From contig CAJSZQ010000004.1 in NCBI GenBank assembly GCA_910574185.1, positions 1-64,000 of the forward strand: a DNA stretch of 64,000 nucleotides. Direction: 5' to 3'. The translations under genes and the position numbers were made by a program. Of the stretch, positions 1-8,390 are shown piece by piece; the first letter of the stretch is position 1, and every line of letters begins with the position of its first letter. This DNA is from Lachnospiraceae bacterium (GTDB lineage Bacteria > Bacillota > Clostridia > Lachnospirales > Lachnospiraceae). The notes beneath the pieces are model-generated. The model saw only the letters and a program-made list of their open reading frames with translations. It searched no databases and was not told the DNA's origin.

Positions 1-12
1 TAATACAGACAA

Positions 13-40
13 GGGCAGAACCAGAAGACCGGCTCTGCCC
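13..40 (-). terminator. Hairpin, possible terminator of the decayed methyltransferase gene
   Basis: GGGCAGA (13-19) pairs with TCTGCCC (34-40), and the stem extends inward with G-U pairs to a short loop. Read on the minus strand it lies about 130 bp past the methyltransferase stop and is followed by a weakly T-rich stretch. There is no clean T tract, so the terminator role is an inference. Confidence 0.4.
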
Positions 41-171
41 GCTTGCAACTATTCATAAATCTTATATCAGTTTTTTGAGTTTACACAAAACTTGAAACGG
101 TCTCGTAAAGATTTATTTATCCGTCCTGTTTTTTGAGGAAAGATGGGATACTTCCCTTCCTTTTGAATATT

Positions 172-752
172 TTATTTTTTTGCATATATTTTTAATCTGC
201 GAAAAGTTTCAAAATAGGTTCTATTTGGTTGTCGTGTCTTTTTCATCATTTCTGAAATAACTTCATCACGAAAACTTGTTTTTGCCTTATCAGGTATACA
301 TTTAAGAAATGGAACAATACAGGGTTGGTCTATCCATCTTATCATTTCTTCTGCGTTAGAAAAATGTCTATCCCTGTTCACTTCCGTAATTGTGAAATTT
401 GAAAAACCAATCGAAGATATTAATTTTTCATATTGGGATTTTGATGGCATGAACCACGGCCACTCAAAAGTTTTAAAGTATTCTGCAAATTTATTATCCG
501 TTATTTTTTCTTGGATGACTTCAATAAAATTAGCACAATTACCAGCGCCGCCAAAATCCCATAATATTGTACCTTGCGATTTTAACGCTTGATACGCATT
601 TTCCAACAATCGTTTATGGTCTTTAATCCAGTGCAATCCAATATCCTTTCATCCCCTTTGAGTTTAAGTTCTGAAATCAGTGTATTCCCCCATTCCTTTT
701 GGTGTATGGAAGCCATTTTGTACTTTTTCCCATCAAATTCAAATGTATTCAT
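172..752 (-). pseudogene. Class I SAM-dependent methyltransferase, internally deleted
   Basis: The 154-residue open frame (636 down to 172) is the C-terminal two thirds of a trans-aconitate-methyltransferase-like enzyme, beginning LHWIKDHKRLLENAYQ. Upstream, an ATG at 752 with a GGTGG ribosome site opens a second frame, MNTFEFDGKKYKMASIHQKE, which runs into RILD, the first residues of the SAM-binding motif I. Intact family members continue with LGCGDG and roughly 60-70 more residues before ALHWIKD. Here RILD abuts LHWIKD directly near 634-640 and out of frame (116 bp between starts, not a multiple of 3). The glycine-rich SAM loop and acidic motif are therefore gone and the gene should be inactive. 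The region is AT-rich compared with the core genes downstream. Confidence 0.75.
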
Positions 753-865
753 ACAATAGCACCACCTTTTTGTTTTCTGTATTGAATTATATCATCTGCA
801 ATACTATAATGAAAATATATGGATTTTATAAAACACATAAATAAAATTTATGGAGATGGTGCGAT

Positions 866-1747
866 ATGGACATACTGGATAACCTTGCAAAATATAAAAT
901 ATTTCTTTCGGTAGCTGAATGTAAAAGCATATCAAAAGCTGCAACACAATTATATATTTCTCAACCTGCAGTAAGCATTACAATCAAAAAGCTCGAAGAA
1001 AGTTTAAACACTACACTTTTTATAAGAAAACCGAAAGGTGTTATCCTTACAGAAAACGGAAAAACACTATATGATAGCGTAAAACAAGCATTTAATTTGC
1101 TTTCTGATACGGAACAGATTCTTAAATCATCAAAAAGTACAGGACACTTACGGATAGCAGCCAGTAATGTATTGTGTAAATATTTTCTTATGCTTTATCT
1201 TAAAGCGTTTACACATCAATATCCTAATACCGATGTATCTATCACCTGTACCTCTTCGTCCAACGCCTGCTCCATGATTGAAAAATGTAATATAGATTTG
1301 GCTCTGGTGGCAAAGCCAAACAATTTAGGGAAATCTCAATATCATTCATTAGGGATAATTGAATATATATTCGTTTGTACTCCTTCATATAGAAATAAAT
1401 TCGATTGCTCAAATGTTGAAATTTTTCAGTATGGGAATATCATGTTACTTAATCAAGATAATGGTTCCCGTACACATATAAATAATTACTGTGCTAAGAA
1501 TCATATAATTCCATCGCACATTTTAGAGGTCAATGATATGGATATGCTTATAGAATTTGCAAAAATGGGCATTGGCATATCATGTGTTGTAAAACAATTT
1601 GTTGAACAGGAAATAAATTCATCTTCTCTCATAGAATTAAAACTTACAAAAGCAATTCCCCCTCGTGAGATTGGCTTTTTATATAATCACATTCAACCTA
1701 TTAATAGCAATATCTTAAAATTTATTAACATAACTTTGACTAAATAA
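866..1747 (+). CDS. LysR-family transcriptional regulator
   Basis: This 293-residue protein has the usual LysR size and layout. Residues 1-60 are a winged helix-turn-helix (SKAATQLYISQPAVSITI), followed by the linker helix, and from about residue 90 a periplasmic-binding-protein-like effector domain (HLRIAASNVLCKYF). The ATG at 866 follows GGAGATGG at suitable spacing. It is divergent from the methyltransferase pseudogene, the classic arrangement of a LysR regulator and its target, so that broken gene may have been its target. The effector is unknown. Codons are AT-rich, unlike the dcw genes, suggesting acquired DNA. Confidence 0.88.
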   Translation: MDILDNLAKYKIFLSVAECKSISKAATQLYISQPAVSITIKKLEESLNTTLFIRKPKGVILTENGKTLYDSVKQAFNLLSDTEQILKSSKSTGHLRIAASNVLCKYFLMLYLKAFTHQYPNTDVSITCTSSSNACSMIEKCNIDLALVAKPNNLGKSQYHSLGIIEYIFVCTPSYRNKFDCSNVEIFQYGNIMLLNQDNGSRTHINNYCAKNHIIPSHILEVNDMDMLIEFAKMGIGISCVVKQFVEQEINSSSLIELKLTKAIPPREIGFLYNHIQPINSNILKFINITLTK

Positions 1748-1929
1748 TAGTGAAATTATCAAGGATATCATGATTTTGCCATTGTCTGCCGCCTCCCCAT
1801 TCTTTTTTATTTTGAATGTCTGCAAAATCCGTCCTGCCTCAGTCGGCCGGGAGGAGAACTTATTTTTTGGATGTGGAAATAAAAGGGGAGACGAAGGATT
1901 AAATTATATGGAGTGCAGGACAGATTTGA

Positions 1930-2046
1930 CTTTATTTAATAGAGAAGATAACAGCCTGTATTGCAAATGGAATAAAATATGTGATTGAGCCGTTGAATCT
2001 TGCAAAAAATATCGGTCTTGTAGAACAAATATATAAGGAAGCGTGA
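1930..2046 (+). pseudogene. C-terminal coding remnant, family unknown
   Basis: A frame between an in-frame stop near 1927 and TGA at 2044-2046 reads LYLIEKITACIANGIKYVIE followed by PLNLAKNIGLVEQIYKEA. The composition is protein-like, with alternating hydrophobic residues and an amphipathic end, but there is no start codon or ribosome site. It looks like the 3' end of a gene whose body has been lost. A 72-residue ORF overlapping it in another frame (from 1770) looks random. I cannot assign a family. Confidence 0.25.
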
Positions 2047-2069
2047 GAACATACTTAAACAGTATAAAG

Positions 2070-2116
2070 CCTCCATTTTCGTAGATAATTATTAATTAAA
2101 GTCTATAAAATGGAGG
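2070..2116 (+). terminator. Rho-independent terminator-like hairpin upstream of the dcw cluster
   Basis: CCTCCATTTT (2070-2079) pairs with AAAATGGAGG (2107-2116), with further TAGA/TCTA pairing inside, followed by TATTTTTAT. It would insulate the dcw cluster from upstream transcription. Confidence 0.55.
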
Positions 2117-2179
2117 TATTTTTATGTAGTTGCTGTCTATACATCGCCTGCCTGTTTCCTACTTTTCTCAAAAAGGGGG

Positions 2180-2208
2180 TTGAAATCACCCATAATATGG
2201 TTTACAAT
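2180..2208 (+). promoter_or_regulatory. Sigma-A promoter of the dcw cluster
   Basis: TTGAAA (2180-2185), a 17-bp spacer, then TACAAT (2203-2208). The predicted start point falls inside the AAGTGG repeat array, so a bound repressor would block initiation. Assigned by consensus only. Confidence 0.7.
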
Positions 2209-2261
2209 GGACTCAAGTGGTAGAAAGTGGAGGGAAGTGGTATAAAGTGGTTCACAAGTGG
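2197..2261 (+). promoter_or_regulatory. MraZ operator: AAGTGG direct-repeat array
   Basis: AAGTGG occurs at 2215-2220, 2225-2230, 2235-2240 and 2245-2250, exactly 10 bp apart, with a fifth copy at 2256-2261 (11 bp). Degenerate TGG steps at 2198-2200 and 2208-2210 keep the same phase. MraZ is known to bind direct repeats with roughly one-turn spacing upstream of its own gene, and mraZ is the first gene downstream. The array immediately follows the promoter -10 box, as expected for autorepression. Confidence 0.82.
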
Positions 2262-2327
2262 AAGAGCCCTTTGTACATTTCATGAAAGCTGCTGGGGAGC
2301 TGCTTTTAATGAAAGAGGGTGAGTTCT

Positions 2328-2768
2328 ATGTTGAAGGGAGAGTACAGCCATAATATCGACCCCAAGGGGAGATTAATCATTCCTGCGAAGTTTCGTGACG
2401 ATTTAGGGGAGCATTTCGTTATAACGAAGGGAATGGAGAACTGCCTGTACGTATACCCAGAGACAGAATGGAACGCATTCGAAGAGAAGCTTAACGCCCT
2501 GCCAACCACCACGGACAAGAACGCCAGAAAGTTTGCCTACTTTTTTCAGGGGTCTGCAACAGACGGTGATCTTGATAAGCAAGGAAGAACGCTGGTCCCT
2601 TCCGTTTTAAGAGATTATGCAAAGCTTGAGAAGGAAGTTGTATTTATCGGCATGGGGAAGCGTGCCGAGATTTGGGACAAGGCCAGATGGGATGCGAAGA
2701 ATGCTGAAGTGGAGGCGGATATCGAAGATATTGCATCAGAGATGGAAGCCAGTGGGTTCAGTATCTAG
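2328..2768 (+). CDS. mraZ: Division/cell wall cluster transcriptional repressor MraZ
   Basis: This is a 146-residue protein with two SpoVT/AbrB-like DXXXR half domains: [20 protein letters not shown] near residue 6 and [16 protein letters not shown] near residue 82. The reading frame extends to a GTG at 2319, but the ATG at 2328 is preferred: AGAGGGTG lies about 7 bp before it and family members start ML/MF-x-GEY. MraZ oligomerises into a ring and binds the AAGTGG repeats upstream, repressing the dcw operon. It is the first gene, with rsmH 11 bp downstream. Confidence 0.96.
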   Translation: MLKGEYSHNIDPKGRLIIPAKFRDDLGEHFVITKGMENCLYVYPETEWNAFEEKLNALPTTTDKNARKFAYFFQGSATDGDLDKQGRTLVPSVLRDYAKLEKEVVFIGMGKRAEIWDKARWDAKNAEVEADIEDIASEMEASGFSI

Positions 2769-2779
2769 GGGAGCAGGAT

Positions 2780-3715
2780 ATGGAATTCAATCATAAATCA
2801 GTATTGCTTAAGGAGACAATTGACGGCTTAAATGTAAAGCCAGACGGCATCTATGTGGATGGCACACTGGGCGGTGGAGGACACAGCTATGAAGTGTGCG
2901 TCAGATTAGGTGAGAAGGGGAGTATTATAGGAATAGACCAGGACGAAGCTGCAATCGCTGCGGCAGGCGTCCGCTTAAAGGACTTCGGGGAGAAGGTTAC
3001 AATAGTCCGGAGCAACTATTGTAATGTGAAGTCTGTGCTCCATGAATTAGGCATTGACAGAGTCGATGGGATCATGCTGGATCTGGGCGTATCGTCTTAT
3101 CAGTTGGATACGGCAGAGCGAGGATTCTCCTATCGCGAGGATGCACCCTTGGATATGCGGATGGATAGACGTCAGGTGATGACAGCGAGGGACATTGTCA
3201 ATGACTACAGTGAGATGGCTCTCTACTGCGTAATTCGCGATTATGGGGAGGACAAGTTTGCAAAGAACATTGCCAAGCATATCGTGAGAGAGCGCAGCAG
3301 AAGATCCATCGAGACTACTGGGGAACTGACAGAGATAATAAGAGGCGCCATTCCAATGAAATATCAGAAGAAGGGCGGACATCCGGCGAAGAGGACTTTT
3401 CAGGCAATTCGTATTGAACTGAATAGGGAATTAGAGGTTTTGAAAAATTCGCTGGACGATATGATTGAAATACTAAATTCGGGTGGAAGGTTATGTATCA
3501 TAACCTTCCATTCGTTAGAAGACAGAATTGTAAAAAGCACGTTCAGGAAGAATGAGAACCCCTGCACATGTCCAAGTGATTTTCCGGTGTGTGTGTGCGG
3601 TAAGGTCTCAAAGGGGAGAGTGATTACCAGAAAGCCTGTGTTGCCAGGGGAGGCAGAGATATCAGGGAATAGCAGAGCAAAAAGCGCTAAATTGCGGATA
3701 TTTGAACGGTCATAG
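2780..3715 (+). CDS. rsmH: 16S rRNA (cytosine(1402)-N(4))-methyltransferase RsmH
   Basis: This 311-residue protein is also known as MraW. It transfers a methyl group from SAM to N4 of C1402 in the 16S rRNA P-site. The SAM-binding loop GTLGGGGH is at residues 28-35, [11 protein letters not shown] follows near 100, and the [15 protein letters not shown] signature sits in the C-terminal half, before [12 protein letters not shown]. Length matches the family. It lies 11 bp after mraZ with a GGGGAGCAGG ribosome site and is co-transcribed in the dcw cluster. Confidence 0.97.
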   Translation: MEFNHKSVLLKETIDGLNVKPDGIYVDGTLGGGGHSYEVCVRLGEKGSIIGIDQDEAAIAAAGVRLKDFGEKVTIVRSNYCNVKSVLHELGIDRVDGIMLDLGVSSYQLDTAERGFSYREDAPLDMRMDRRQVMTARDIVNDYSEMALYCVIRDYGEDKFAKNIAKHIVRERSRRSIETTGELTEIIRGAIPMKYQKKGGHPAKRTFQAIRIELNRELEVLKNSLDDMIEILNSGGRLCIITFHSLEDRIVKSTFRKNENPCTCPSDFPVCVCGKVSKGRVITRKPVLPGEAEISGNSRAKSAKLRIFERS

Positions 3716-3776
3716 AGGGAGCTGGCCGGGAACAGGCGGGTGCTGGGTATAAGTAGGTAAGAAAGGGGAAAACGCT

Positions 3777-4328
3777 ATGGCAGCAAGAGGGTCAGCAGTC
3801 AGAAGACAGTCGTCATATAGAAGAAATATACCGGATTCGCGTCAGATGTATGTTTATGGAAATGCTGTGCCGAAGCCGGCGTATGAGCCGGATAGGCGTG
3901 AGACCAAACCCGTAAGACGAAGAAAAGTCAGCAGTCAGGTTAAACAGAATCGCCGTCAGGCAATGGGTATCAATAAAGCTTATGTAGTATTTCTCTCATT
4001 TGCAGCGGTACTTATGCTGATTGTATGTGTGAATTATGTGGAGCTGCGGTCAGAGCTTACCAGTCGTTCCAAGAATATTACGGCGCTTCAGGAAAAGCTT
4101 GTAACTTTAAATGAGGAAAATACGACAAAGTACAATTCGATTTTGGATGCTGTTAATCTGGAAGAAGTCAGAGAGAAGGCATTAAATGAACTAGGTATGG
4201 TATATGCGTCAGATAGTCAGGTGATTGAATATGACAATCCTACCGGTGATTATATTAAGCAGTACGACCAGATTCCAGAGGAGGGAGTCCTGGCCAATTC
4301 GGTAGATATGAGTCAAAATAGAAAGTGA
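3777..4328 (+). CDS. ftsL: Cell division protein FtsL-like
   Basis: The 183-residue bitopic protein has a basic cytoplasmic N-terminus of about 65 residues (many R/K), one transmembrane helix at about 67-86 (AYVVFLSFAAVLMLIVCVNY), an extracytoplasmic coiled coil at about 88-115, then an FtsL/DivIC-like tail with the motif VREKALNELGMV. FtsL joins DivIB and DivIC at the septum and activates the FtsW-PBP pair. Position between rsmH and a PBP supports the call, since sequence similarity among FtsL proteins is weak. The N-terminal extension is longer than in Bacillus. Confidence 0.85.
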   Translation: MAARGSAVRRQSSYRRNIPDSRQMYVYGNAVPKPAYEPDRRETKPVRRRKVSSQVKQNRRQAMGINKAYVVFLSFAAVLMLIVCVNYVELRSELTSRSKNITALQEKLVTLNEENTTKYNSILDAVNLEEVREKALNELGMVYASDSQVIEYDNPTGDYIKQYDQIPEEGVLANSVDMSQNRK

Positions 4329-4345
4329 CGCACTAAGGTGATAAT

Positions 4346-6304
4346 ATGTCAAAAAAAGCGAAATACTATTTAATAAAGAAATTTCCCAAATTTATGCAAA
4401 AAAAACTGGTATTGCTATATGTAGGAGTGATACTGGTTTTTGTTATTCTTGTGGGGAGAATTACGTATATCAATGCCAGTAAGGGAGACCAGTATACAAG
4501 AGTTGTGCTGGAGCAGCAGCAGTATGACAGCAGACTTATTCCTTATAAAAGAGGGGATGTTTTAGACTGTAACGGAACAAAGCTGGCGACCAGTGAACGT
4601 GTATACAATGTAATTCTGGATGTCAAGGCAACGACCAGCGATAAGAAGTATATAGAGCCGACCATCCGGGTACTGGAGGATTGTTTTGACCTTAAAGGCT
4701 CGGAAGTGCGCGAATTAATAGAAGAGAATCCGGATAGCCGTTATCTAATATTAAAAAAGGGCATAGAGTATACCAAAGCAAAGGAGTTTAAAGAGATTGA
4801 TGCCGATAAGGAGAATTATCCTGATGTATATGGTATCTGGTTGGAAGAGGATTATGTCAGGAAATATCCCTATAATGCACTTGCCTGCGATGTAATCGGA
4901 TTTACTTCCGATGGAAATGTGGGAAATAATGGAATCGAAGGGTATTATAATTCAGTATTAAATGGAACGAACGGACGGGAATACGGGTATCTGAATACAG
5001 ATTCTTCCGTCGAGCATACGGTGAAAAAACCAACCAATGGAGATACGGTGGTATCAACTCTTGATTTGCAGGTACAGAGTATCGTAGAGAAACATATAGT
5101 GGCATTTAACGATGCGCGTAAGGATTATGCCTATCCGGGCGAGGGAAGTGTGAATACAGGTGTGATTGTAATGAATCCCCGGAATGGACATATTATTGCA
5201 GAAGCGTCTTATCCAAATTATGATTTGAACAATCCAAGAGATTTGACCAAGTATTATACGGATGAAGAAATTGAGGCCATGACGGATAAGGAAAAGTTAG
5301 AAACACTGAATGGGCTGTGGAGGAATTTCTGTATCAGCGATACTTATGAGCCGGGGTCTACAATTAAGCCTTTTACGGTAGCTGCAGGATTGGAAATTGG
5401 CGCTTTGAATGGTAATGAAAGCTTTACGTGCGGCGGCATGCTTCATATTGGGGACCATGATATCCATTGCGTTAACCGAGATGGGCATGGAACCCAGACG
5501 CTGAAGGAATCCGTAGAAAATTCTTGTAATGTGGCGCTGATGCAGATTGGTAACATGATTGGAAAGGAAGAACTTTGTAAATACCAGCGTGTTTTTGGAT
5601 TTGGAGAACTGACAGGTATAGATTTGCCCGGAGACGCATCTACAGCGGGACTTCTCTATACACCGGAAACAATGGACGACGCCAGTCTTGCTACGAATGC
5701 ATTTGGGCAGAATTTTAATGTAACTATGACGCAGCTTGCGGCTGGTTTCTGCTCGCTGATTAACGGAGGAGATTACTATGAGCCTCATATTGTGAAACAG
5801 ATACTGGATGAAAATGGTAACGTAGTTGACAATAAGAATCCGGTGCTTGTAAAACGGACTATTTCTGAGGAAACCAGCACGATGGTAAAGGAATATATGC
5901 GCGGGGTTGTTTTAAATGGAAGCGGCGCGAAAGCGAATTTAGAAGGCTATGAAGTAGGAGGAAAGACCGGTACAGCCGAGAAGCTGCCGCGCGATAATGG
6001 AAAATATTTGGTTTCCTTTATCGGCTATGCTCCACAGGAAAATCCGGAAGTGGTGGTATATGTAGTTATCGATGAGGTCAATGATTATGACCAGGGACAA
6101 AGCTCCCTTGCCGTACAACTTGCCGCAGACATTATGAAGGAGATATTTCCATACTTAGGAATTACGCCAGTTCCAGGATATGATCCCCAGACCATAGGAA
6201 CTGTGCAGCAGGATGACGATGATGTAGTTGGTTATTCTGACGACTATGAAGATGACGATGATTACGATGAAGACGATTACGAGGACAGCGATTATGAAGA
6301 CTAA
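4346..6304 (+). CDS. Class B penicillin-binding protein (FtsI/PBP2-like transpeptidase) with acidic tail
   Basis: 652 residues: one N-terminal membrane anchor (about 20-42), a PBP dimerisation domain, and a transpeptidase domain. The catalytic motifs are all present: SxxK as STIK with serine near residue 338, SxN as SCN near 393, and KTG near 540 (GGKTGTAEK). It cross-links peptidoglycan at the septum with the SEDS polymerase encoded downstream. It has no recognisable PASTA domain. The last 35 or so residues are almost entirely Asp, Glu and Tyr, which is unusual for a wall-facing protein. It is 17 bp from ftsL. Confidence 0.93.
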   Translation: MSKKAKYYLIKKFPKFMQKKLVLLYVGVILVFVILVGRITYINASKGDQYTRVVLEQQQYDSRLIPYKRGDVLDCNGTKLATSERVYNVILDVKATTSDKKYIEPTIRVLEDCFDLKGSEVRELIEENPDSRYLILKKGIEYTKAKEFKEIDADKENYPDVYGIWLEEDYVRKYPYNALACDVIGFTSDGNVGNNGIEGYYNSVLNGTNGREYGYLNTDSSVEHTVKKPTNGDTVVSTLDLQVQSIVEKHIVAFNDARKDYAYPGEGSVNTGVIVMNPRNGHIIAEASYPNYDLNNPRDLTKYYTDEEIEAMTDKEKLETLNGLWRNFCISDTYEPGSTIKPFTVAAGLEIGALNGNESFTCGGMLHIGDHDIHCVNRDGHGTQTLKESVENSCNVALMQIGNMIGKEELCKYQRVFGFGELTGIDLPGDASTAGLLYTPETMDDASLATNAFGQNFNVTMTQLAAGFCSLINGGDYYEPHIVKQILDENGNVVDNKNPVLVKRTISEETSTMVKEYMRGVVLNGSGAKANLEGYEVGGKTGTAEKLPRDNGKYLVSFIGYAPQENPEVVVYVVIDEVNDYDQGQSSLAVQLAADIMKEIFPYLGITPVPGYDPQTIGTVQQDDDDVVGYSDDYEDDDDYDEDDYEDSDYED

Positions 6305-6338
6305 AGCTGGAAGCGTTTTTTGTATTCAACAAGTAACA

Positions 6339-6519
6339 GTGACACCTTGCTAGTGTGCCGACCGCATTATATTCAGCTAAACCTCCTTGTCTATCCGCCC
6401 ATCTGCTGCGTTGGATTTTCTATCCGTAGCCACCGCTACGCCGTCGAAAATCCGCCTTGCAGATGAGCGAATATCCTGCGGAGTTTCGCCAGATATAATG
6501 TGGTCAACACACTAGTCAC
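6339..6519. repeat. Large imperfect palindrome between the two PBP genes
   Basis: Nested inverted repeats share a centre near 6432: GTGAC/GTCAC (6339/6515), CTAGTGTG/CACACTAG (6350/6508), CATTATAT/ATATAATG, CATCTGC/GCAGATG, GGATTTTC/GAAAATCC and GTAGC/GCTAC at the tip. The whole about-180-bp segment can fold into one long hairpin. Its left edge carries GTAACAGTGA, a motif shared with the other intergenic palindromes here. It could be a non-autonomous mobile element. It fills the 308-bp gap and contains no supported gene. Confidence 0.7.
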
Positions 6520-6612
6520 GACGGCGTCCTTTCTCAAAAAAATAAAAGAAACTGGAATAACCTTGCATGGCGTGCCGTAAACTATAGGGAATCGTTATGT
6601 GAGGTTTTTTGC

Positions 6613-8331
6613 TTGAAAAATAAAACTTATAATAAAAGAAAAATCTGTATCGTGTTTTTCTTTGCTCTGGCGGTTATTTTTTTCCTAATTGGCAGGCTGG
6701 TATATCTCATGGTATTTGATGCGGAATATTACCAGGAGAAGGCAAAGGATCTGCATGAAAGAGAGAGGGATATCAAGGCGGCCAGGGGGGAGATTGTGGA
6801 CTCCAAGGGAACTGTGCTTGCCACAAACAGGACTGTTTGTACGATTTCGGTTATTCACAGCCAGATTACAGATTCGGAAGGAGTGATTCAGGCTCTAACT
6901 GAAATTCTGGAAATGGACGAGGATACAGTGAGGGCGCGGGTAGAAAAGGTGTCTTCGATTGAAAGAATTAAAACCAATGTAGACAAAGAGATTGGAGATA
7001 GGATTCGGAATCTTGAACTTGACGGAGTGAAGGTGGATGAAGATTTCAAGCGCTATTATCCCTATAATGAACTGGCCTCTACAGTACTTGGATTTACCGG
7101 AGGGGATAATCAGGGAATTATAGGGCTTGAAGTAAAATATGAAGAATATTTAAAGGGAAAGAATGGTAAAATTCTTACAACCACAGACGCCAGAGGCGTG
7201 GAGCTTGACGGAGTAGCAGAGGATAGGATTGAGCCGGTGGCGGGAAATACGCTGCAGCTTAGTCTGGATTACAACATTCAGATGTATGCTCAACAGATGG
7301 CAGAGAAAGTGATGGAAGAGAAACAGGCGGACGGAGTGTCAATCATTCTTATGAATCCTCAGAATGGGGAGTTGATTGCGATGGTTAATGTGCCAGAATT
7401 TAACCTGAACGATCCCTTTACCCTGCCGGAAGGAGCGGAAGGGTTGTCCGAGGAAGAAAAGCAGAATGCTCTGAATAAAATGTGGAGAAACCGAAGTATC
7501 AATGACACCTATGAACCGGGGTCTATTTTTAAAGTAGTAACGGCCGCCGCCTGTCTGGAAGAGGGAGTAGTGTCGCTGGAAGACAGCTTTAGCTGTCCGG
7601 GGTATTATGTGGTGGAGGACCGGAAAATACGTTGCCATAAGGTAGGAGGTCATGGTGGGGAGACGTTTGTGCAGGGGATTCAAAATTCCTGTAATCCCGT
7701 ATTTATCAATATCGGACTCCGTCTTGGAGTAGATTCTTTCTATCACTATTATGAACAATTCGGGCTCCTTGGAAATACTGGAGTAGACCTTCCCGGTGAA
7801 GCGTCTACAATTATGCATAATAAAGCCAATATTGGGCAGGTGGAGCTTGCGACTATGTCTTTTGGCCAGTCCTTTCAGATTACGCCGGTACAGATGGCGG
7901 CAACGGTAAGTTCCATCATTAACGGAGGACGGAGGGTAATTCCACATTTTGGGGTGAGGGTGCTGGATAAAGACGGCGAGGTAGTGAAAACCTTTGACTA
8001 TGGTAAAGGAGAGAGGATACTTTCGGAAGAAACCTCGGCGACCATGCGGATGCTGCTGGAAAGCGTAGTGTCGGAAGGAGGAGGAAAAAAAGCGGCGATT
8101 GAAGGGTATCGAATTGGAGGCAAGACTGCTACGTCTCAGACGCTTCCCAGAAGCGCCAATAAATACATTTCCTCCTTTATTGGATTTGCACCGGCGGATA
8201 ATCCGCAGATTATTGGAATGTGTATTATTTATAATCCTCAGGGGGTATATTATGGCGGGACAATCGCGGCGCCGGTCATTGGTACGATTTTTGAGAATAT
8301 ACTTCCTTATCTTGGCATTGAAAAAGAGTAG
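6613..8331 (+). CDS. Second class B penicillin-binding protein (SpoVD/FtsI-like) with KTA instead of KTG
   Basis: 572 residues, starting at a TTG preceded by GTGAGG at good spacing. An N-terminal anchor (about 10-32) is followed by a dimerisation domain and a transpeptidase domain. SxxK (SIFK, serine near 304) and SxN (SCN near 359) are intact. The third motif reads GGKTATSQTLP near 504, so the usual KTG is KTA. It aligns with the first PBP throughout and is probably an ancient duplication. By position it may serve either vegetative division or, like SpoVD, spore cortex synthesis. It ends soon after the fold, without PASTA or acidic tail. Confidence 0.9.
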   Translation: MKNKTYNKRKICIVFFFALAVIFFLIGRLVYLMVFDAEYYQEKAKDLHERERDIKAARGEIVDSKGTVLATNRTVCTISVIHSQITDSEGVIQALTEILEMDEDTVRARVEKVSSIERIKTNVDKEIGDRIRNLELDGVKVDEDFKRYYPYNELASTVLGFTGGDNQGIIGLEVKYEEYLKGKNGKILTTTDARGVELDGVAEDRIEPVAGNTLQLSLDYNIQMYAQQMAEKVMEEKQADGVSIILMNPQNGELIAMVNVPEFNLNDPFTLPEGAEGLSEEEKQNALNKMWRNRSINDTYEPGSIFKVVTAAACLEEGVVSLEDSFSCPGYYVVEDRKIRCHKVGGHGGETFVQGIQNSCNPVFINIGLRLGVDSFYHYYEQFGLLGNTGVDLPGEASTIMHNKANIGQVELATMSFGQSFQITPVQMAATVSSIINGGRRVIPHFGVRVLDKDGEVVKTFDYGKGERILSEETSATMRMLLESVVSEGGGKKAAIEGYRIGGKTATSQTLPRSANKYISSFIGFAPADNPQIIGMCIIYNPQGVYYGGTIAAPVIGTIFENILPYLGIEKE

Positions 8332-8390
8332 CAAATGCAGTATACTATTGTAGTTAAGACGAAATAACAAAAGAAATAACGAGGTGTAAT

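Noticed and set aside
1770-1988. 72-residue ORF downstream of lysR
   Set aside because: No ribosome site and random-looking sequence; the only protein-like part is in another frame (1930-2046).
7339-8370. 343-residue antisense ORF across the second PBP
   Set aside because: Pure shadow of the PBP reading frame, rich in Arg/His/Ser with no start signal.
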